Source of the DNA: Saccharum officinarum
Lineage: Eukaryota > Streptophyta > Magnoliopsida > Poales > Poaceae
Assembly: GCA_020631735.1 (NCBI GenBank)
Contig: CM036209.1
Coordinates: 438,743 to 502,742, forward strand
DNA: 64,000 bases
Reading direction: 5' to 3'
Under the pieces are notes generated by a model. That model saw only the letters and a list, made by a program, of their open reading frames with translations. It was not told the DNA's origin and did not search any database. Made by a program: the position numbers and the translations under genes. Positions 35,493 through 48,962 of the stretch are shown piece by piece (position 1 is the stretch's first letter; each line of letters begins with the position of its first letter).

Positions 35493-38400
35493 ATGACAAA
35501 CACTCGCCGCGCCATGTATGAGGTTGCTGAAACCGGTGGTAATGGTGTCGGGGCTGGTGGGAGTGGTGGAAACAACGTCAACCACAATGAGCCACACCCG
35601 AAACCACATTTGCCACCTCCTCCACCGCTCACTGTAGAGACGTTCTTTGCACAGCTTCTTGGAAGTCAGCGCAATACCGAGCAATCTTAGAAGAACATGG
35701 AAGATTTTCTGCATACCATTGCCAACAATGTTCAACGTGGTAACAACCAAGGTGGTGGCAATGGGGTGAATCAGTACATCAACTTCAAGGATTTCATGGA
35801 CACTAGGCTACCAATATTCAAGGAAGCGACAGAGCCACTTGATGTTGAAGAATGGATCAACACCATGGAAGACAAGTTTCGTGTGTTGAGGCTGACTGAG
35901 GTACTAAAGACAGAATATGTCGCACATCAGCTACAAGGACCAGCAGGAATGTGGTGGAAGCATCATCGCACTACCTTCCCTCCAAATGCCTAGATCTCAT
36001 GGAGAGAGTTCACTAAAGCCTTCCGTGGGGTTTATATTCCACTAGGGCTGGTTGAGATGAAGTTGGGAGAGTTCTTGGCTTTAAATCAGGGCACCAAAAC
36101 CATGATGCAGTATTTGCATGCCTTCAACAACTTGTGTCATTATGCTCCCGACATGGTTGACACAGATGCTAAGAGAATTGCTAGTTTCAAGAGAGGACTG
36201 AATCCAAAAATGATGAAGCATGTGGGTACCAATAACCACGCCAGATTCAATGACTTTATTAGTGATTGTCTGAAGCAAGAAAAGAACAATAACGCATGTA
36301 CTACCGCCAAGACTCGCAAGAGAGCACTAGAGGGTGGTCCTTCCCAAGCAAGAGCACCTACGGGAGGTCGTCCTCCCTATCATCCATCGGCGCTTGGCGC
36401 TAGGTTCAGGCCACCACAGCAGAGAGGTCCAAATTTCAAGGGACCACAGAAGCCTTACATGATGGCAGTACAGTCCAACAAGGCAACCATCGGCGCGGGA
36501 CAAGGTAGCTCCAAGGGGGCTGTGGGATCTGTTGGTACAGTGAAGGGACTATGCTACAATTGTGATCAACCAGGTCACTTCTCAAGGTTTTGTCCGTATC
36601 CGCCTAGGAAGAAGCAACAGACATATACCGCTCGTGTGCACCACACCATTGCAGAAGAGATTCCTAAGGGAGAGCCCGTAACGGCTGGTAAGTTTCCTAT
36701 CAACCGACACCCTACAGTTGTTCTATTTGATTCTAGATCATCGCATTCTTTTATGAGTCAAGCATTTGCACGGAAACATGAACAACTATGCACAGATTTG
36801 AGTTATGGTTACCGTATAAGTTCAGCGGGGGCTGATGTTTTGACAAACCAGATGGTTCGAGGGGCAACACTTGAATTAGGTAACAGAAAGTTTAGAGTGA
36901 ACTTGATAGTTATGCTTGGGTTAGTTTTGGATGTCATTATAGGGATGAACTGGATGAAAGATTGGGGAGCAGTTATAGATACAGGGAGTCGGGTACTTAC
37001 CCTTAAGGATCCCTAGGGTGAGGGTACTTTCCAGGTACCATTGCCCCAAAGAACAGACCTCATAAGTGTGACATGTGCTACAGAAGTCATTCCTATTCAA
37101 CAAATTCCGATAGTGTGTGAGTTTCCGGATATGTTCCAAGATGAGTTACCTGGTCTTCCGCCAGATAGGGATGTTGAGTTTGGAATTGAGTTAGTTCCAG
37201 GGACAACTCCAATTTCAAGGAGACTATATCAGATGCCTCCGGATGAGTTAGCTGAGCTAAAGAAGCAACTAGAGGAGTTGTTGAAAAAGGGGTTTATCCG
37301 GCCAAGTAAGTCTGAATGGGGATGTCCTGCATTATTTGTGAAGAAGAAGAAGGAGGGCACTTTGAGAATGTGCGTGGATTATAGGCCACTTAATGCTGTA
37401 ACTATCAAGAATAAGTATCCCTTACCTCATATTGATGTTCTATTTGATCAGTTAGCCAAAGCTAGAGTGTTCTCCAAGATAGATTTAAGATCCGGTTGCC
37501 ATCGGATCAAGATTAGGCCACAAGATATACCGAAAACCGCCTTTTCCACTAGATACGGGTTGTACAAGTATCTTGTCATGTCTTTTGGCTTAACAAATGC
37601 TCCTGCATACTTTATGTATATGATGAATACGGTTTTCATGCTAGAATTGGATAAGTTTGTGGTAGTGTTTATTGATGATATTTTGGTGTACTCTGAGAAT
37701 GAGAAGGATCATGAAGAGCATCTAAGAATTATCTTGACTAGACTTAGGGATCATAAGTTGTATGCTAAGTTTAGCTAGTGTGAATTTTGGTTGAAGAAAG
37801 TTCCTTTCATTGGTCACATTCTATCAGAAAATGGAGTTTCATTAGATCCAAGCAAGGTGCAAGAAGTTATGGATTGGAAGGTGCTGACCACAGTTTCAGA
37901 AGTTAGAAGTTTCTTAGGATTAGCTAGTTACTATCATCATTTTATACCATATTTCTCGAAGATTGCTAAACCAATGACAAGTCTGCTACAGAAAGATCAT
38001 AAGTTCGTTTGGACAGAGGAGTGTGAAGCAGCTTTCCACACTTTGCGGAAACTATTGACCAAAGCTCCTATTTTAGCACAACCAGACATAGAGAAACCTT
38101 TTGATGTATTTTGTGATGCATCAAAAACTAGATTAGGATGTGTTCTTATGCAAGGAGGAAGAGTTATTGCTTATGCCTCATGACAACTGAGAAAGCACGA
38201 GGTCAATTATCCGACACATGATCTTGAACTTGCTACAGTTGTGCATGCCCTAAAAATTTGGAGACATTATCTACATGGTAATGTGTGCAATATTTTCACA
38301 AATCACAAGAGTCTTAAGTATATCTTCACCCAACCAAAGCTAAACATGAGACAGTGAAGATGGTTAGAATTGATCAAGGATTACAACTTGAACATGCAGT

Positions 38401-39918
38401 ATCACCCTAGAAAGGCCAATGTAGTGGCAGATGCTTTGAGTAGAAAGTCACATTGCCTGAATGCACAACCTTTGCTCGAAGATGGTTTCGATCTGATGCA
38501 CCCTGCCGTGTTACATAGTATTCAGATTAGTTGCTCTTTGGAGAGTAAGATAATAGAAGGCCAGAAAACCAACAAGGGGATATTCCACATCAAAGAGAAA
38601 ATTAAAGATGAACCATCTAAGCACTTTAGAGTGGATGAATAGGGTGTGTTATGGTTTGACGACCGTCTTGTTGTTCCTAAGGATCGAGAGCTTAAGAATA
38701 AACTTATGGATGAAGCTCACCTTTCTAAGCTATCCATTCATCCCGGCAGTAGTAAGATATACCAAGAACTGAGACCTCGTTATTGGTGGACAAAAATGAA
38801 GAAAGAGATTGTAGCCTATGTTGCCAGATGTGACACATGTTGTAGAGTGAAAGCTATTCATCTGAAACCTGCCGGTTTCTTGCAACCCTTATCCGTACCT
38901 AGTTGGAAGTGGGATGATATAAGTATGGATTTCATCTCAGGTTTTCCCACTACTCAGAAAGGACATGATTCGATTTGGGTAATCATGAATCGTCTTACCA
39001 AGACAGCTCACTTTTTACCGGTCAAGACAGATTATCGACCACCTCAATATGCTGAGAAATACATTGCAGAAATTGTGAGATTGCATGGCATGCCGAAGAC
39101 TATAGTGTCTAACAGAGGGTCACAATTCACCGCTCACTTTTGGGAACATTTGCACAAAGGTGTGGGTACAAGTTTGATTTGTAGTACTGCTTATCACCCC
39201 CAGACAGATGGTCAGACCGAGCGAGTTAATGCTGTTCTGGAAGATATGTTAAGAGAATGTGTGTTGTCTTCCAGGGGTTCATGGGAGTCATGGTTACCCT
39301 TAGCGGAGTTTGCTTACGATAACAGTTATCAAGAAAGTATCAAAATGGCTCCACTAAATTGGATCGAGCGAGGAGAAAGGAGGTATTATGGTATTGACTT
39401 TGTAGAAGAAGCCGAGAAGAAAGTTCATATCATTCAGCAAAATATGAAAGCAGCTCAATCACGTTAGAAAAGCTATGCGGATAAAAGGAGGAGACCGCTT
39501 GTGTTTGAAGTTGGTGACTATGTTTATCTAAAGTCACCTCAATGAAGAAGAAACATTTTGGAGTCCGAAGAAAGCTTGCCGCCAGATTTGTGGGACCATA
39601 CAAGATCTTGGAAAGGAAAGGTACAGTAGCCTACAAGTTGGAGTTACCTAAAACAATGAGTGTCATTTTCCCGTGTTCCATGTATCTCAGTTGAAGAAAT
39701 GTTTGCATGTCCCGGAAGAAAGAATAGAACCTCGAGGCATAAAGCTCAAGTCAGATTTGGTATATCGTGAGCAACCGGTTCAAGTTTTGGACACCAAAGA
39801 GCGTGCTACTCGAAATAGTGTGGTAAAAACATACAAGATACAGTGGAATCATCATGATGAAGGGGATGCAACTTGGGAAATGGGTGAATATCTACAAAAA
39901 GCTTATGAAGATTTTTAA
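35493..39918 (+). pseudogene. D Gag-Pol, multiply stopped
   Basis: The polyprotein reads through almost one frame: Gag, CCHC CYNCDQPGHFSRFC (about 36550-36595), protease VLFDSRSSHSF (active-site G changed to R; about 36720-36755), [12 protein letters not shown] (about 37668-37695), RNase H, integrase HHCC and DDE parts, and a chromodomain end. In-frame stops are near 35688, 35991, 37014, 37776, 38181, 38355, 38640 and 39465. Most correspond to C-to-T changes in CAG or CGA codons when compared with C and A. A 36 bp in-frame deletion near 39352 removes the stretch that reads FEALYGRK in relatives, and there are two single-base losses near 39530 and 39673. It is non-functional. Confidence 0.9.
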
Positions 39919-39960
39919 AACAAATGGTTCGTAACCCAAATCTCGGGACGATATTTTTAT

Positions 39961-39973
39961 AAGGGGGGAGGGT
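39961..39973 (+). promoter_or_regulatory. D polypurine tract
   Basis: AAGGGGGGAGGGT directly before TGTAACACCCC. Confidence 0.8.
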
Positions 39974-40074
39974 TGTAACACCCCGGTGTTATGCATGCAT
40001 TCAACACCTGCAAATCATGAGCATAAGCATTGTCATACATTCATTCACATTGCATGAAATAATGATTTAAATAT
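39974..40074 (+). repeat. D 3' LTR, first 101 bp
   Basis: Starts TGTAACACCCCGGTGTTATG and is interrupted at 40075 by the outer end of the LTR of E. The remainder would lie beyond the missing 5' end of E. Confidence 0.85.
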
Positions 40075-40509
40075 TGTAACAGAACCGACCAAATTATAAG
40101 AGCACAAGTACGAAAACAAGCACCGAAGCGCTCAAATTTTCAAACTTGAGCCCATATAATCCCGGTAGTCAATCGAAATCACGAAGGATTTCAAACCAAA
40201 CTGCTTACAACCAGGATCGCATCATTCAACATACACATCGTACATTACATTTCACAAGTAGTTCCGAAATAAGTTTACACCACAGAGTAGCAAATATTAC
40301 AAACCAAGTTTGAAAGTAGCGGAAGCATAACACACACACTAGTTAATTAAATACTGCCAGTCTGGATGATCGACAACCCGCAAAAGCATGAGGAAAGTAC
40401 ATAAAGACGATCACGCCCTTGTGATCTAGTCATCATCACCCGCAGGGTGGAGACACGTCTTGCAGAATCCCTGATAAAGCATGTCATCTGCAACAGGAGG
40501 GAATAAACC

Positions 40510-40531
40510 CTGAGTACTGGAATGTACTCAG
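40510..40531 (-). other. LTR hairpin H1, E copy
   Basis: CTGAGTAC TGGAAT GTACTCAG, eight pairs. Confidence 0.7.
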
Positions 40532-41360
40532 CTAGACTTACCCGTCGAAAACCAGAAATAAGATGACACCAAGGATTATGCAAGGCTTACACAAGAGGCT
40601 AGCTGACATAACATTTTTGCATAAAGGCATAAGTAATTGAAACTCTTATAACCTGTACTAGCAGTTATTTTTAGCATTTACCTGTCATCTATCTTAGCAC
40701 CTGTACTAAACATACACTTGATTATAATCAAACAACATGATTATTATATCCATAGCAGGTATATCATTATGGCAACATTGTATCATTCCCTTAACCACCA
40801 GTTCATTTAATGAGTTCTACGTTGCCGCTGCTCAAGTCAAGTGCTCACTAACCGGGAGCGACGGCGATTCGAATCGAATTCCTATCCAGCTGGAGGGGTA
40901 TTTCTATCACTCACCGTGCAGACCCCTGCCAGGGTCGCACAGGCCACCGTTTCATATGATTCAGGAATCGCGGGTCCGAATAATGTCGCGACCCCAAGGG
41001 CGACACTCTGCCAGGTGATAGGGACTCTAACCCCCCTTGGTCTCACGCCAATGTCCCCAAGCACATCCTTTCTCTCCTCCAAGAAGCAACCTACCATTCG
41101 ATTCCCGCCCTGAACCACATTACTCGGCTTCGCGGTCGGAACGACTTATCCGGCCAACTAAGTGTTAGACTGCGTTCAACATGACTCAAGGACGTACAGC
41201 GAATCGGTCCTTAAACGACTCAGACGGGCATAGCTCCACACCCAAGACGTGAAGTGTCTTGCGGCTGTACTATCGAACTCCCGTCCGGTCTCAATTTCAT
41301 TTTAAAGCATGGTTCCATCACGATAGCCATAAGCCACTCGCGACTCCTTCCTACATCTCG

Positions 41361-41381
41361 CGGATGACCGGAAATCACCCG
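41361..41381 (-). other. LTR hairpin H2, E copy
   Basis: In the element's sense CGGGTGA / TCATCCG: G-C at position 2, G-U at position 4, loop TTTCCGG. Confidence 0.7.
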
Positions 41382-43194
41382 ACTTCTACCGTACTAAGCA
41401 GGGCTAAGCATTGACACGTGCCTACACCTAATATAGGATTCAGTACGATATCTGGACAAGGACAGGTATAATGCAACAAGTGTTTTCATATAACTCCTAC
41501 AACTTAATGCAGTAAACAATTAAAAGTACTCAAGATTAATTTATAAATCAGTAGGTTCAGCATGCACCGGGGCTTGCCTTTCAGAAAAGTTGAAGGCCGG
41601 TGGTCAGGGCACTCGGGTAGATCTTCTGACGGAGCTTCCCCGACGTTGGGTTCTTCTGCTAATTCCTCCGGTTGACTCAGCACCTCCTCCGGTATCGCTT
41701 GTTCGAATTCGAGGAGTGTCACCCCCTCCGGTACACCTATTGCATGAGTGCATAATAAATCCCATGAATGCATAATGAAAGATGCAATATGCTCGGAATG
41801 AAATGCATTACAACAATTTAACGCTCTACTCAAATCACTTCACAAGAGTAGGTGCAAATTTCCTTTCCGGTAGAGAAGTACTCACCTAATCTACTTAACC
41901 TAAGATAAAGCTGCTCATCCTCAGTTAAGGCCCTAACACCTAACAATTACAAAAGTAGCATGTCTTAGGATATCTCACCATATCAATCAGCAAAACACCA
42001 CAGTAAGCATTCTGGACAGCAGCCACTTGTTTTTATCACAACTGGAGATTTACAATTCCAAAAGATATGATCTAAGACAATCTGGAAAGCCTAAGAAATG
42101 CACTACAATTCATTTTCAGACCTCAACTCCAAACTCCTAAGTTCTCCATGTCAAACTTCACAAGTTCCAGAATCTGTCCTCTCAAAACAGAGAGTAGCAG
42201 ATTTTGAACTGCCACTTTAAACAATAGTAACTCTCAAACTACTAAGCCAAATGCTTCCAAAATTTGACACAAGCTAGTTCATCAAGTTTACTCCAACTTT
42301 GGTATTTACAAGTTTTCCAGCAACCAATTTTATCAAAGCCAAATTTAGAATTACTACTAGCTGTCCAGAAAACCTAAAATTACAAAGGTTAAATATTTAT
42401 TGATGTGACAAACATTCTCTAAGACCAAACTAATACTACTAAAAGTTCACAAATGTCACAAGAACACCAGAAAGTAAGGTGTGCCCACCTAGAATATTTA
42501 TTTAAACCCATTTCTTAATTTACTTAAGTAATTAAGTGAAATTTCAAACATATATATAAACGGCTCCTAAAATTCTACAAAAATTACAGGGGACTCTCTG
42601 ACCCAAAAAGAGACCACAGTAAAAATTTGGACAAGTTTTATGCAAAGAAACTCTCTACACAAAATTCACAAGCTAATAAGGCTGATTTTTGCATAAATAG
42701 GAAACCCTATTGAAAAGTGTCAAACAACAGATTTCATATTTTTCTTAGACACGTTAAGGTACCAAGACATTCTCCAAAAATTTATAAGAACATTGCACAT
42801 GTAGAAAAATTACTAAAATTCCTTTAAGTATTTCCTAGAATAACAAGATAGCATTATAACTTGGAAATTACTTAAGCACTGATGCCCAAATTTTTACCAG
42901 AGCTAGGGCTAGCATAGAGTAACCTACCCACCAAATTTCATGATTTATCGAACACTACAGCTCAAGTTATAAATTTAACAAATTTGCATGCATTCCAAAA
43001 CACATTTAAAGGATCTATTAAATTCTTACAGAATTTAAACATCTCATGCCAGATCCATATTTTTCTAAAATACTACACATCATGTAGACCCCAACAAAAT
43101 TTATCTCATGATTTTTGGATCATTAAAACCCTAGATCTATATTTTTCCAACTTGTACAAAAATCAGTGACAAAATAATAAAAACGAATTTCATT

Positions 43195-44010
43195 TCGGAT
43201 GAACTGGGCCGGCCCGGGAAACTCGGCCCACACTCGCGCGCGCGCGGCCCGCTCAGCGCTCCCGCCCGCGCGCGACACTGACGGGTGGGCCCCCGCGGTC
43301 AGTGACCGGAGACAGGGGAGGCGGAGGCCCGCGAGCTCCGACGAGCTCGAGCTCGCCGGAGAAGAGCTCGCTCGGCCAATCGAACACCGTCTCGTGTTCT
43401 CCGTCACCCGGTGCGTCGATTGGTGCTCGTGGAATGAATGGGGATGGGGTGGAAGGGGCTTGTCACCGCGAGCGGCGGCCGGTGATGTCCGGTGGCGGCG
43501 CACCGTCGCCGGTGAGGATGCATGGTGCGGTCTAGGCTCGGTACGAGCTTCACCGAAGCTAGGCGGATCCATTTTGCTAGGAAGGGAAGATGGAGAGAGA
43601 CCCGAAGCACCCCGACCACGGTGAGGTCCCATGGCAGGCTCCGGCGACCTCTCGGAGACGGGGAAGAAAGCAATGCGGCTCACCTTGAGTCAAATCGCGG
43701 GCTTCGGTGGGTCAAGGGGATGGAGGGTGGTGAGGCGGAGGGATTAGCGAGGTCGGGCGGCCGGTGATGCGGTGTAGCTCGCGCTTGAGCTCGCCGGAGA
43801 AGAACGGCAACGGCGGCTCGGTTTCGGTGTTCTTGGCAACTGGAAGAGAGGGGGCGGAGGGATGGAGGTCGGCTCGCGCGTCGTGGCGTCTTGAAGGCGT
43901 CGCGGCCAGACTGGTGGGGCCAGGGCCGGCGTACGGGCGCCACCGCGCGTCCACGCGTCGACGACGGCCTGCGGCCGGTCGGCCACTCTCCCGGCTGACG
44001 AAACTGAATT
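43195..44010. other. GC-rich island in E LTR
   Basis: Counterpart of 11710-12540 in B. Frames are open on both strands without a domain. Confidence 0.6.
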
Positions 44011-44901
44011 GGTGAATGGTGAGAGCGTTGACCGACTGACAGAGCGACTTCCACGATGATTATCTCCCAAACCGGTTCGAATTAGTCGAAGATGATTACA
44101 CCAATTTTGTAGAGCTACATGAGGTCTACAAGTTTGTCAATTGGAGTTTGGGCTGGTTCGGCCTAGATTTGAAACTACAGAGCTCCAAAGTGGTGCCCCT
44201 TGAAACTGAAATGCAGTTTCAGAGATCAACGCCGACTGAAACCCTAACTTCTTGACACTATATCTCCTAAACTATTGAGAACCAGGTGATGGTGATATTG
44301 ACAATGTTGTAGAGCTATGTGTGGACAACAACTTTGTCAATTGGCTCAAAGGCTGGTTTGGCCTGGTTTGTGAGTTACAAGTTGCTAAAGTGAGGTACAG
44401 TGAAACTGAAAAATCCAATTTCCAGACTTAGAATTTTTCTAAGTGTTGATCACCACTCAAGCTGACTTGTGGGCCATTTTTGAGCATGCTCTGGTCATTT
44501 TCATGAGATGGCCATATTAGAACTTTTGTTCCTCATGAAATTCTCTACAACTTTACTTAAGGGTGCTCTTCCATGCAAGGTCTCTAAATTAGACTTTTTA
44601 ATTGGTCAAACTAGAGCCTTCTAGGGTCAAATGGTGGTCAAACTTCTCTTGGAGGGCAATTTTGTAATTTTGGTCAACATGAACCTTGTTGCAAATGTTA
44701 CCCTAAGTATAACTAAGGTGTTGTAGGTCATGATTGGCTACCTTACCTTTTTGTTACACCAACTATCAAATACTTCATGAAATAAATCAAACAACCCTAG
44801 AATAAACACATGTGTTGCATCACATAAAATAACAAACATGAATGATGCATGCTTATGCTTATGCCATGCAAATGCAATTATGGAGCTAAACACTTGAGGT
44901 G

Positions 44902-47900
44902 TTACAGCCCTCCCCCCTTATAAAAATCTCGTCCCGAGATTTGGAAAGCGTACCATTTTTCATAGAATTCTTTATAACCATCCCGCAAATAATCCTCCCG
45001 TTCCCACGTAGCATCACTCTCACTTCCCTGATTACTCCACATCACTTTGTACCACTTAACCACTTTACTTCTAGTTACTCGTTCCTGAGTATCGATCACT
45101 CGGACTGGCTTTTCTTCATAGGTTAGGTCGGATTCCAGTCTGATATCACCTAAAGGAACTTGTTCCTCAGGAACCCGAAGACACTTTTTAAGCTGAGATA
45201 CATGGAAAACGTTGAATATGGCTCTCATCTCAGGAGGCAACTGGATTTTGTACGCAACAGCTCCACTCTTGCCTATGATCTGGAAAGGACCCACGTATCT
45301 TGGTGCAAGTTTCCGCTTAACACCAAAACGTTGGACACTCTTCATTGGAGAAACTTTCAAATAAACGAAGTCTCCAACTTCAAATTCGAGTGGTTTTCTA
45401 CGACGATCCGCATAGCTTTTCTGTCTCGCTTGTGCTGCAGCCATGTGTTTCTGGATGGTACGGACTTGTTCCTCGGCTTCCTGGACAAAATCAATGCCAT
45501 AATACCTTCTTTCCCCAGCTTCTACCCAGTTTAGTGGAGTTCGACACTTTCGACCGTACAAAGCTTCGAATGGGGCCATCTTAATACTCTCTTGATAACT
45601 GTTATTGTACGAGAATTCGGCTAAAGGTAACCATTTTTCCCAAGAACCCTTGGATGAAATGACGCATGCTCGCAACAGATCTTCCAAGATTTGGTTAACT
45701 CGTTCTGTCTGACCCGATGTCTGGGGGTGATAAGCAGAGCTTCTCACTAACTTGGTTCCCAGAAGGTGATGCAAATGCTCCCAAAAGCGAGCAGTGAACT
45801 GGGGACCACGGTCAGAAACGATAGTACGAGGTATCCCATGAAGCCGGACTATCTGATTGAAGTACAACTCAGCATAGTCAGTGGACGATAGTCCACTCTA
45901 ACTGGAATGAAGTGAGCTGATTTGGTCAAACGATCCACAATTACCCAGATGGAATTATGATTTTTGACAGTAGGAGGAAGACCGACAATGAAATCCATAC
46001 TTATCTCTTCCCATTTCCAGCCTGGAATGGAAAGTGGCTGAAGTAGCCCAGCTTTCATGTGCACAGCTTTAACTCTGCAACAGGTGTCACATCTAGCGAC
46101 ATATGCAGCTATCTCTTTCCGCATCTTGGTCCACCAATAAAGTGGCTTCAAATCATAATACATCTTATTACTACCAGGATGGATGGACAACTTGGACGAA
46201 TGTGCTTCGGACAGGATCTGATCTCTAAGCTCTCGGTCCTTAGGTACCACTAACCTATCCTTAAACCACAGCACACCTTCGTCATCTAACCTGAAATGCT
46301 TAGTCTCTCCTTCATTCATCTTCCGTTTTATGTGAAAGATACCCGGATCAGTCTTTTGGAGCTCAATGATTCTATTTCTGAGAGTACCACTAACAGTGAT
46401 GTTGTACAGGACTGCCGGATGTAACAGGCGAGATTGATAAAAATCAGTTTCAATTAAGGAATGGCAATGAGTCTTACGGCTTAAAGCGTCTGCAACCACA
46501 TTTGCCTTGCCTGGGTGATAGTGTACTTGAAGATTATAATCTTTAATCAACTCGAGCCATCTCCTCTGACGCATATTTAGCTCGGGTTGAGTGAAGATGT
46601 ATTTGAGGCTTTTATGATCGGTGTAGATATTGCAGACATTTCCCAGCAGATAATGCCGCCATACCTTCAAAGCATGAACAACTGCAGCCAGTTCTAAGTC
46701 ATGCGTTGGATAATTCACCTCATGCTTCCGAAGTTGTCGCGAGGTATATGCAATTACTCGGCCTTCCTGCATCAAAACGCCTCCCAAACCTATGCCTGAG
46801 GCATCACAATAAACATCAAATGGTTTCTCGATATTCGGTTGTGCCAAAACCGGAGAGAGGTTAGGAGGGTTCGCAGTTGGTGAAAAGCCGCATCACACTC
46901 AGGAGTCCAGACAAACCTGGTGTCCTTTTGCAGCAACCGAGTCATGGGTTTGGCTATTTTTGAGAAATCCGGGATGAAGCGACGATAATAGCCAGCCAAC
47001 CCAAGGAAACTCCGAACCTCGTGAACCGAGATAGGAGCCTTCCAGTTCAGTACTTCCTGTACCTTGGCGGGATCCACCATAATTCCTCCATCAGACAACA
47101 CATGCCCAAGGAAAGGTACTTCACGAAGCCAGAATTCGCACTTACTGAACTTTGCATATAGTTGGTGTTCACGCAGTCTTGTGAGGACTATACGCAGATG
47201 TTCAGCGTGATCCTCCTCATTCACAGAGTATACCAAGATGTCATCAATAAATACCACCACAAACTTGTCCAATTCAGGCATAAACACCGAATTCATCAAG
47301 TACATGAAGTGTGCGGGGGCATTTGTCAAGCCGAAAGACATAACAAGATACTCATAAAGACCGTATCTGGTAGAAAAGGCTGTCTTTGGAACATCTTCCG
47401 GGCAAATTTTAATTTGATGGTAGCCCGATCTTAGATCGATCTTGGAGAAAACTTTAGCTTTAGACAACTGATCGAACAAGATGTCGATTCGCGGTAGAGG
47501 GTACTTATTTTTGACAGTGACTGCATTGAGAGGTCTATAATCTACGCACATCCGCAACGACTGATCCTTCTTCTTTACAAAGATAGCAGGACATCCCCAC
47601 GGCGATGAACTAGGACGAATCAACCCTTTCTTCAAAAGTTCATTCAATTGCACCTTAAGTTCAGCTAGTTCATTTGGAGGCATCCTATAGGGTCTCCTAG
47701 AGATGGGTGCGGTGCCAGGCAACAACTCGATTTTAAACTCCACAACCCGATCCGGAGGGAGTCCCGGCAAATCATCGGGAAAAACGTCCGAAAATTCATT
47801 CACTACGGAAATTTCAGCCAACGCCTTTGCTTGCACAGCATGAATTTCCCCCAACAATTCAACCTTTCTAGGAAGTTGTACTAGAAAACCCTTTTGATCT

Positions 47901-48862
47901 GTAGGATCTCTAAGCATAACTACCCGAGCGGATGTGTCAATGAGTACCCCATTCTGACTCATCCAATTCATGCCCAAGATAACATCTATGTCTAAACCAG
48001 GTAAAACCAATAGGGCAAGCGAATAACTTCGCCCTTTGATCTCAAACTTAAGGTTCCCCACTACTTTGTTTGTGGAAATATTACCACTTGCAGCACTAAT
48101 ACAATAACCCACACCTTCAACAGTATGCAACTTGTGTGCAAATTTGGATGCAAACTTAGGACTGATAAAGGAATGCGAAGCACCTGAATCAAAAAGCACC
48201 ACTGCGGGGTGTTGGTCAACTAGAAACTTACCAGCGGTGACCACCTCACCAGATGGAATTTCCTCAATGCTGTTATAATGGGCGTGACCTTGACGACACC
48301 TTGGTTGACATTCTTCTTGGGGTACGGACAGTTCCTGGACCAATGGCCTGGCTTGTTGCAGTTCCAGCAAGGCATATTGCTAGGAGGAACACTAGAGCTG
48401 CTCTGTCCAGAAGTCCCCTTTGGCAGAGCGACGGTATAAGCCTTACGGAACCCCGTTTTTGCAGCAGGCTTCTTCTGCGGCGGACGGAACTTTGTATTCT
48501 GAGCAGGTGGGCGAGGAGAAGACCTCGTGCCGCTGAGGCCCTTGACTGAGAAGCACTTGCCTCAAGGGCCTTTTACGGCTCTTAGAGGCAGAATAAATAG
48601 TATTGTTGTTCTCCTGGGTCAAAGCATCGCTGATGAAATCATTGAAAGTAGTACATTTGCTAGTGCCCATAGTTTTCATCAGTTTTGGGCCGAGGCCCCT
48701 TTTGAAGCTAGCAATCTTTTTGGCATCGGTATCCACAAACTCTGTGGCATACCTTGCCAGGTTGTTGAAGGACTGCAAGTATTCAGTCAGACTTTTGTTT
48801 CCTTGCGACAGCCTCATAACTCTGTATGCTTGATTGCCATAAGACCGGGAGGGATATAATTA
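44902..48862 (-). pseudogene. E Gag-Pol, frameshifted and gap-truncated
   Basis: From the gap: Gag core (MRLSQGNKSLTEYLQSFNNL), CCHC region (about 48340-48390), protease [14 protein letters not shown] (about 48165-48210), [12 protein letters not shown] (about 47220-47260), RNase H FVYCDAS-like (about 46790-46820), integrase [23 protein letters not shown] and QTERVN, then a chromodomain (VRVIDTQERVTRSKVVKWYK). Breaks are single-base indels near 48570-48530, 48300, 46852 and 45885. There are no nonsense substitutions. The frame ends with its stop codon in the first bases of the LTR, as in C. Confidence 0.88.
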
Positions 48863-48962
48863 NNNNNNNNNNNNNNNNNNNNNNNNNNNNNNNNNNNNNN
48901 NNNNNNNNNNNNNNNNNNNNNNNNNNNNNNNNNNNNNNNNNNNNNNNNNNNNNNNNNNNNNN
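48863..48962. other. Assembly gap 2 (100 N)
   Basis: Exactly 100 N. The 5' half of E and the rest of the D 3' LTR are missing across it. Confidence 0.99.

Larger units (their letters stand above)
35088..40074 (+). mobile_element. D: old, 5'-truncated Tekay-like chromovirus
   Basis: It starts in the last codons of ORF1 (35088-35129), continues through the spacer, Gag-Pol, polypurine tract (39961-39973) and the first 101 bp of the 3' LTR (39974-40074), where E is inserted. The 5' LTR, leader and the H3-like start of ORF1 are missing to the left of the Tat LTR. It is the same subfamily as C (MTNTRRAMYEVAETGGN and MANTRRATYEAAETGGN). Many in-frame stops make it the most decayed coding copy here. 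Confidence 0.88.
40075..44906 (-). repeat. E 3' LTR (4.83 kb)
   Basis: TGTAACAGAACCG at 40075 to AGGTGTTACA at 44906. It carries hairpins at 40510-40531 and 41361-41381, a long AT-rich part, a GC-rich island at 43195-44010, and the TTGCA/TTATGC-type short repeats near 44850. Confidence 0.92.
40075..48862 (-). mobile_element. E: Tekay-like chromovirus, 3' portion, cut by gap 2
   Basis: Minus strand: 3' LTR 40075-44906, polypurine tract, Gag-Pol 44902 to the gap. ORF1, leader and 5' LTR are missing. It is inserted in the 3' LTR of D. It is the same subfamily as B, but by eye the LTR differs from that of B at several percent of positions, so it is a separate insertion. Confidence 0.88.

Noticed and set aside
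10821..48862. B and E as the two halves of one element
   Set aside because: They overlap in gag to RT, lie in opposite orientation, and their LTRs differ at many positions including the first 60 bases.
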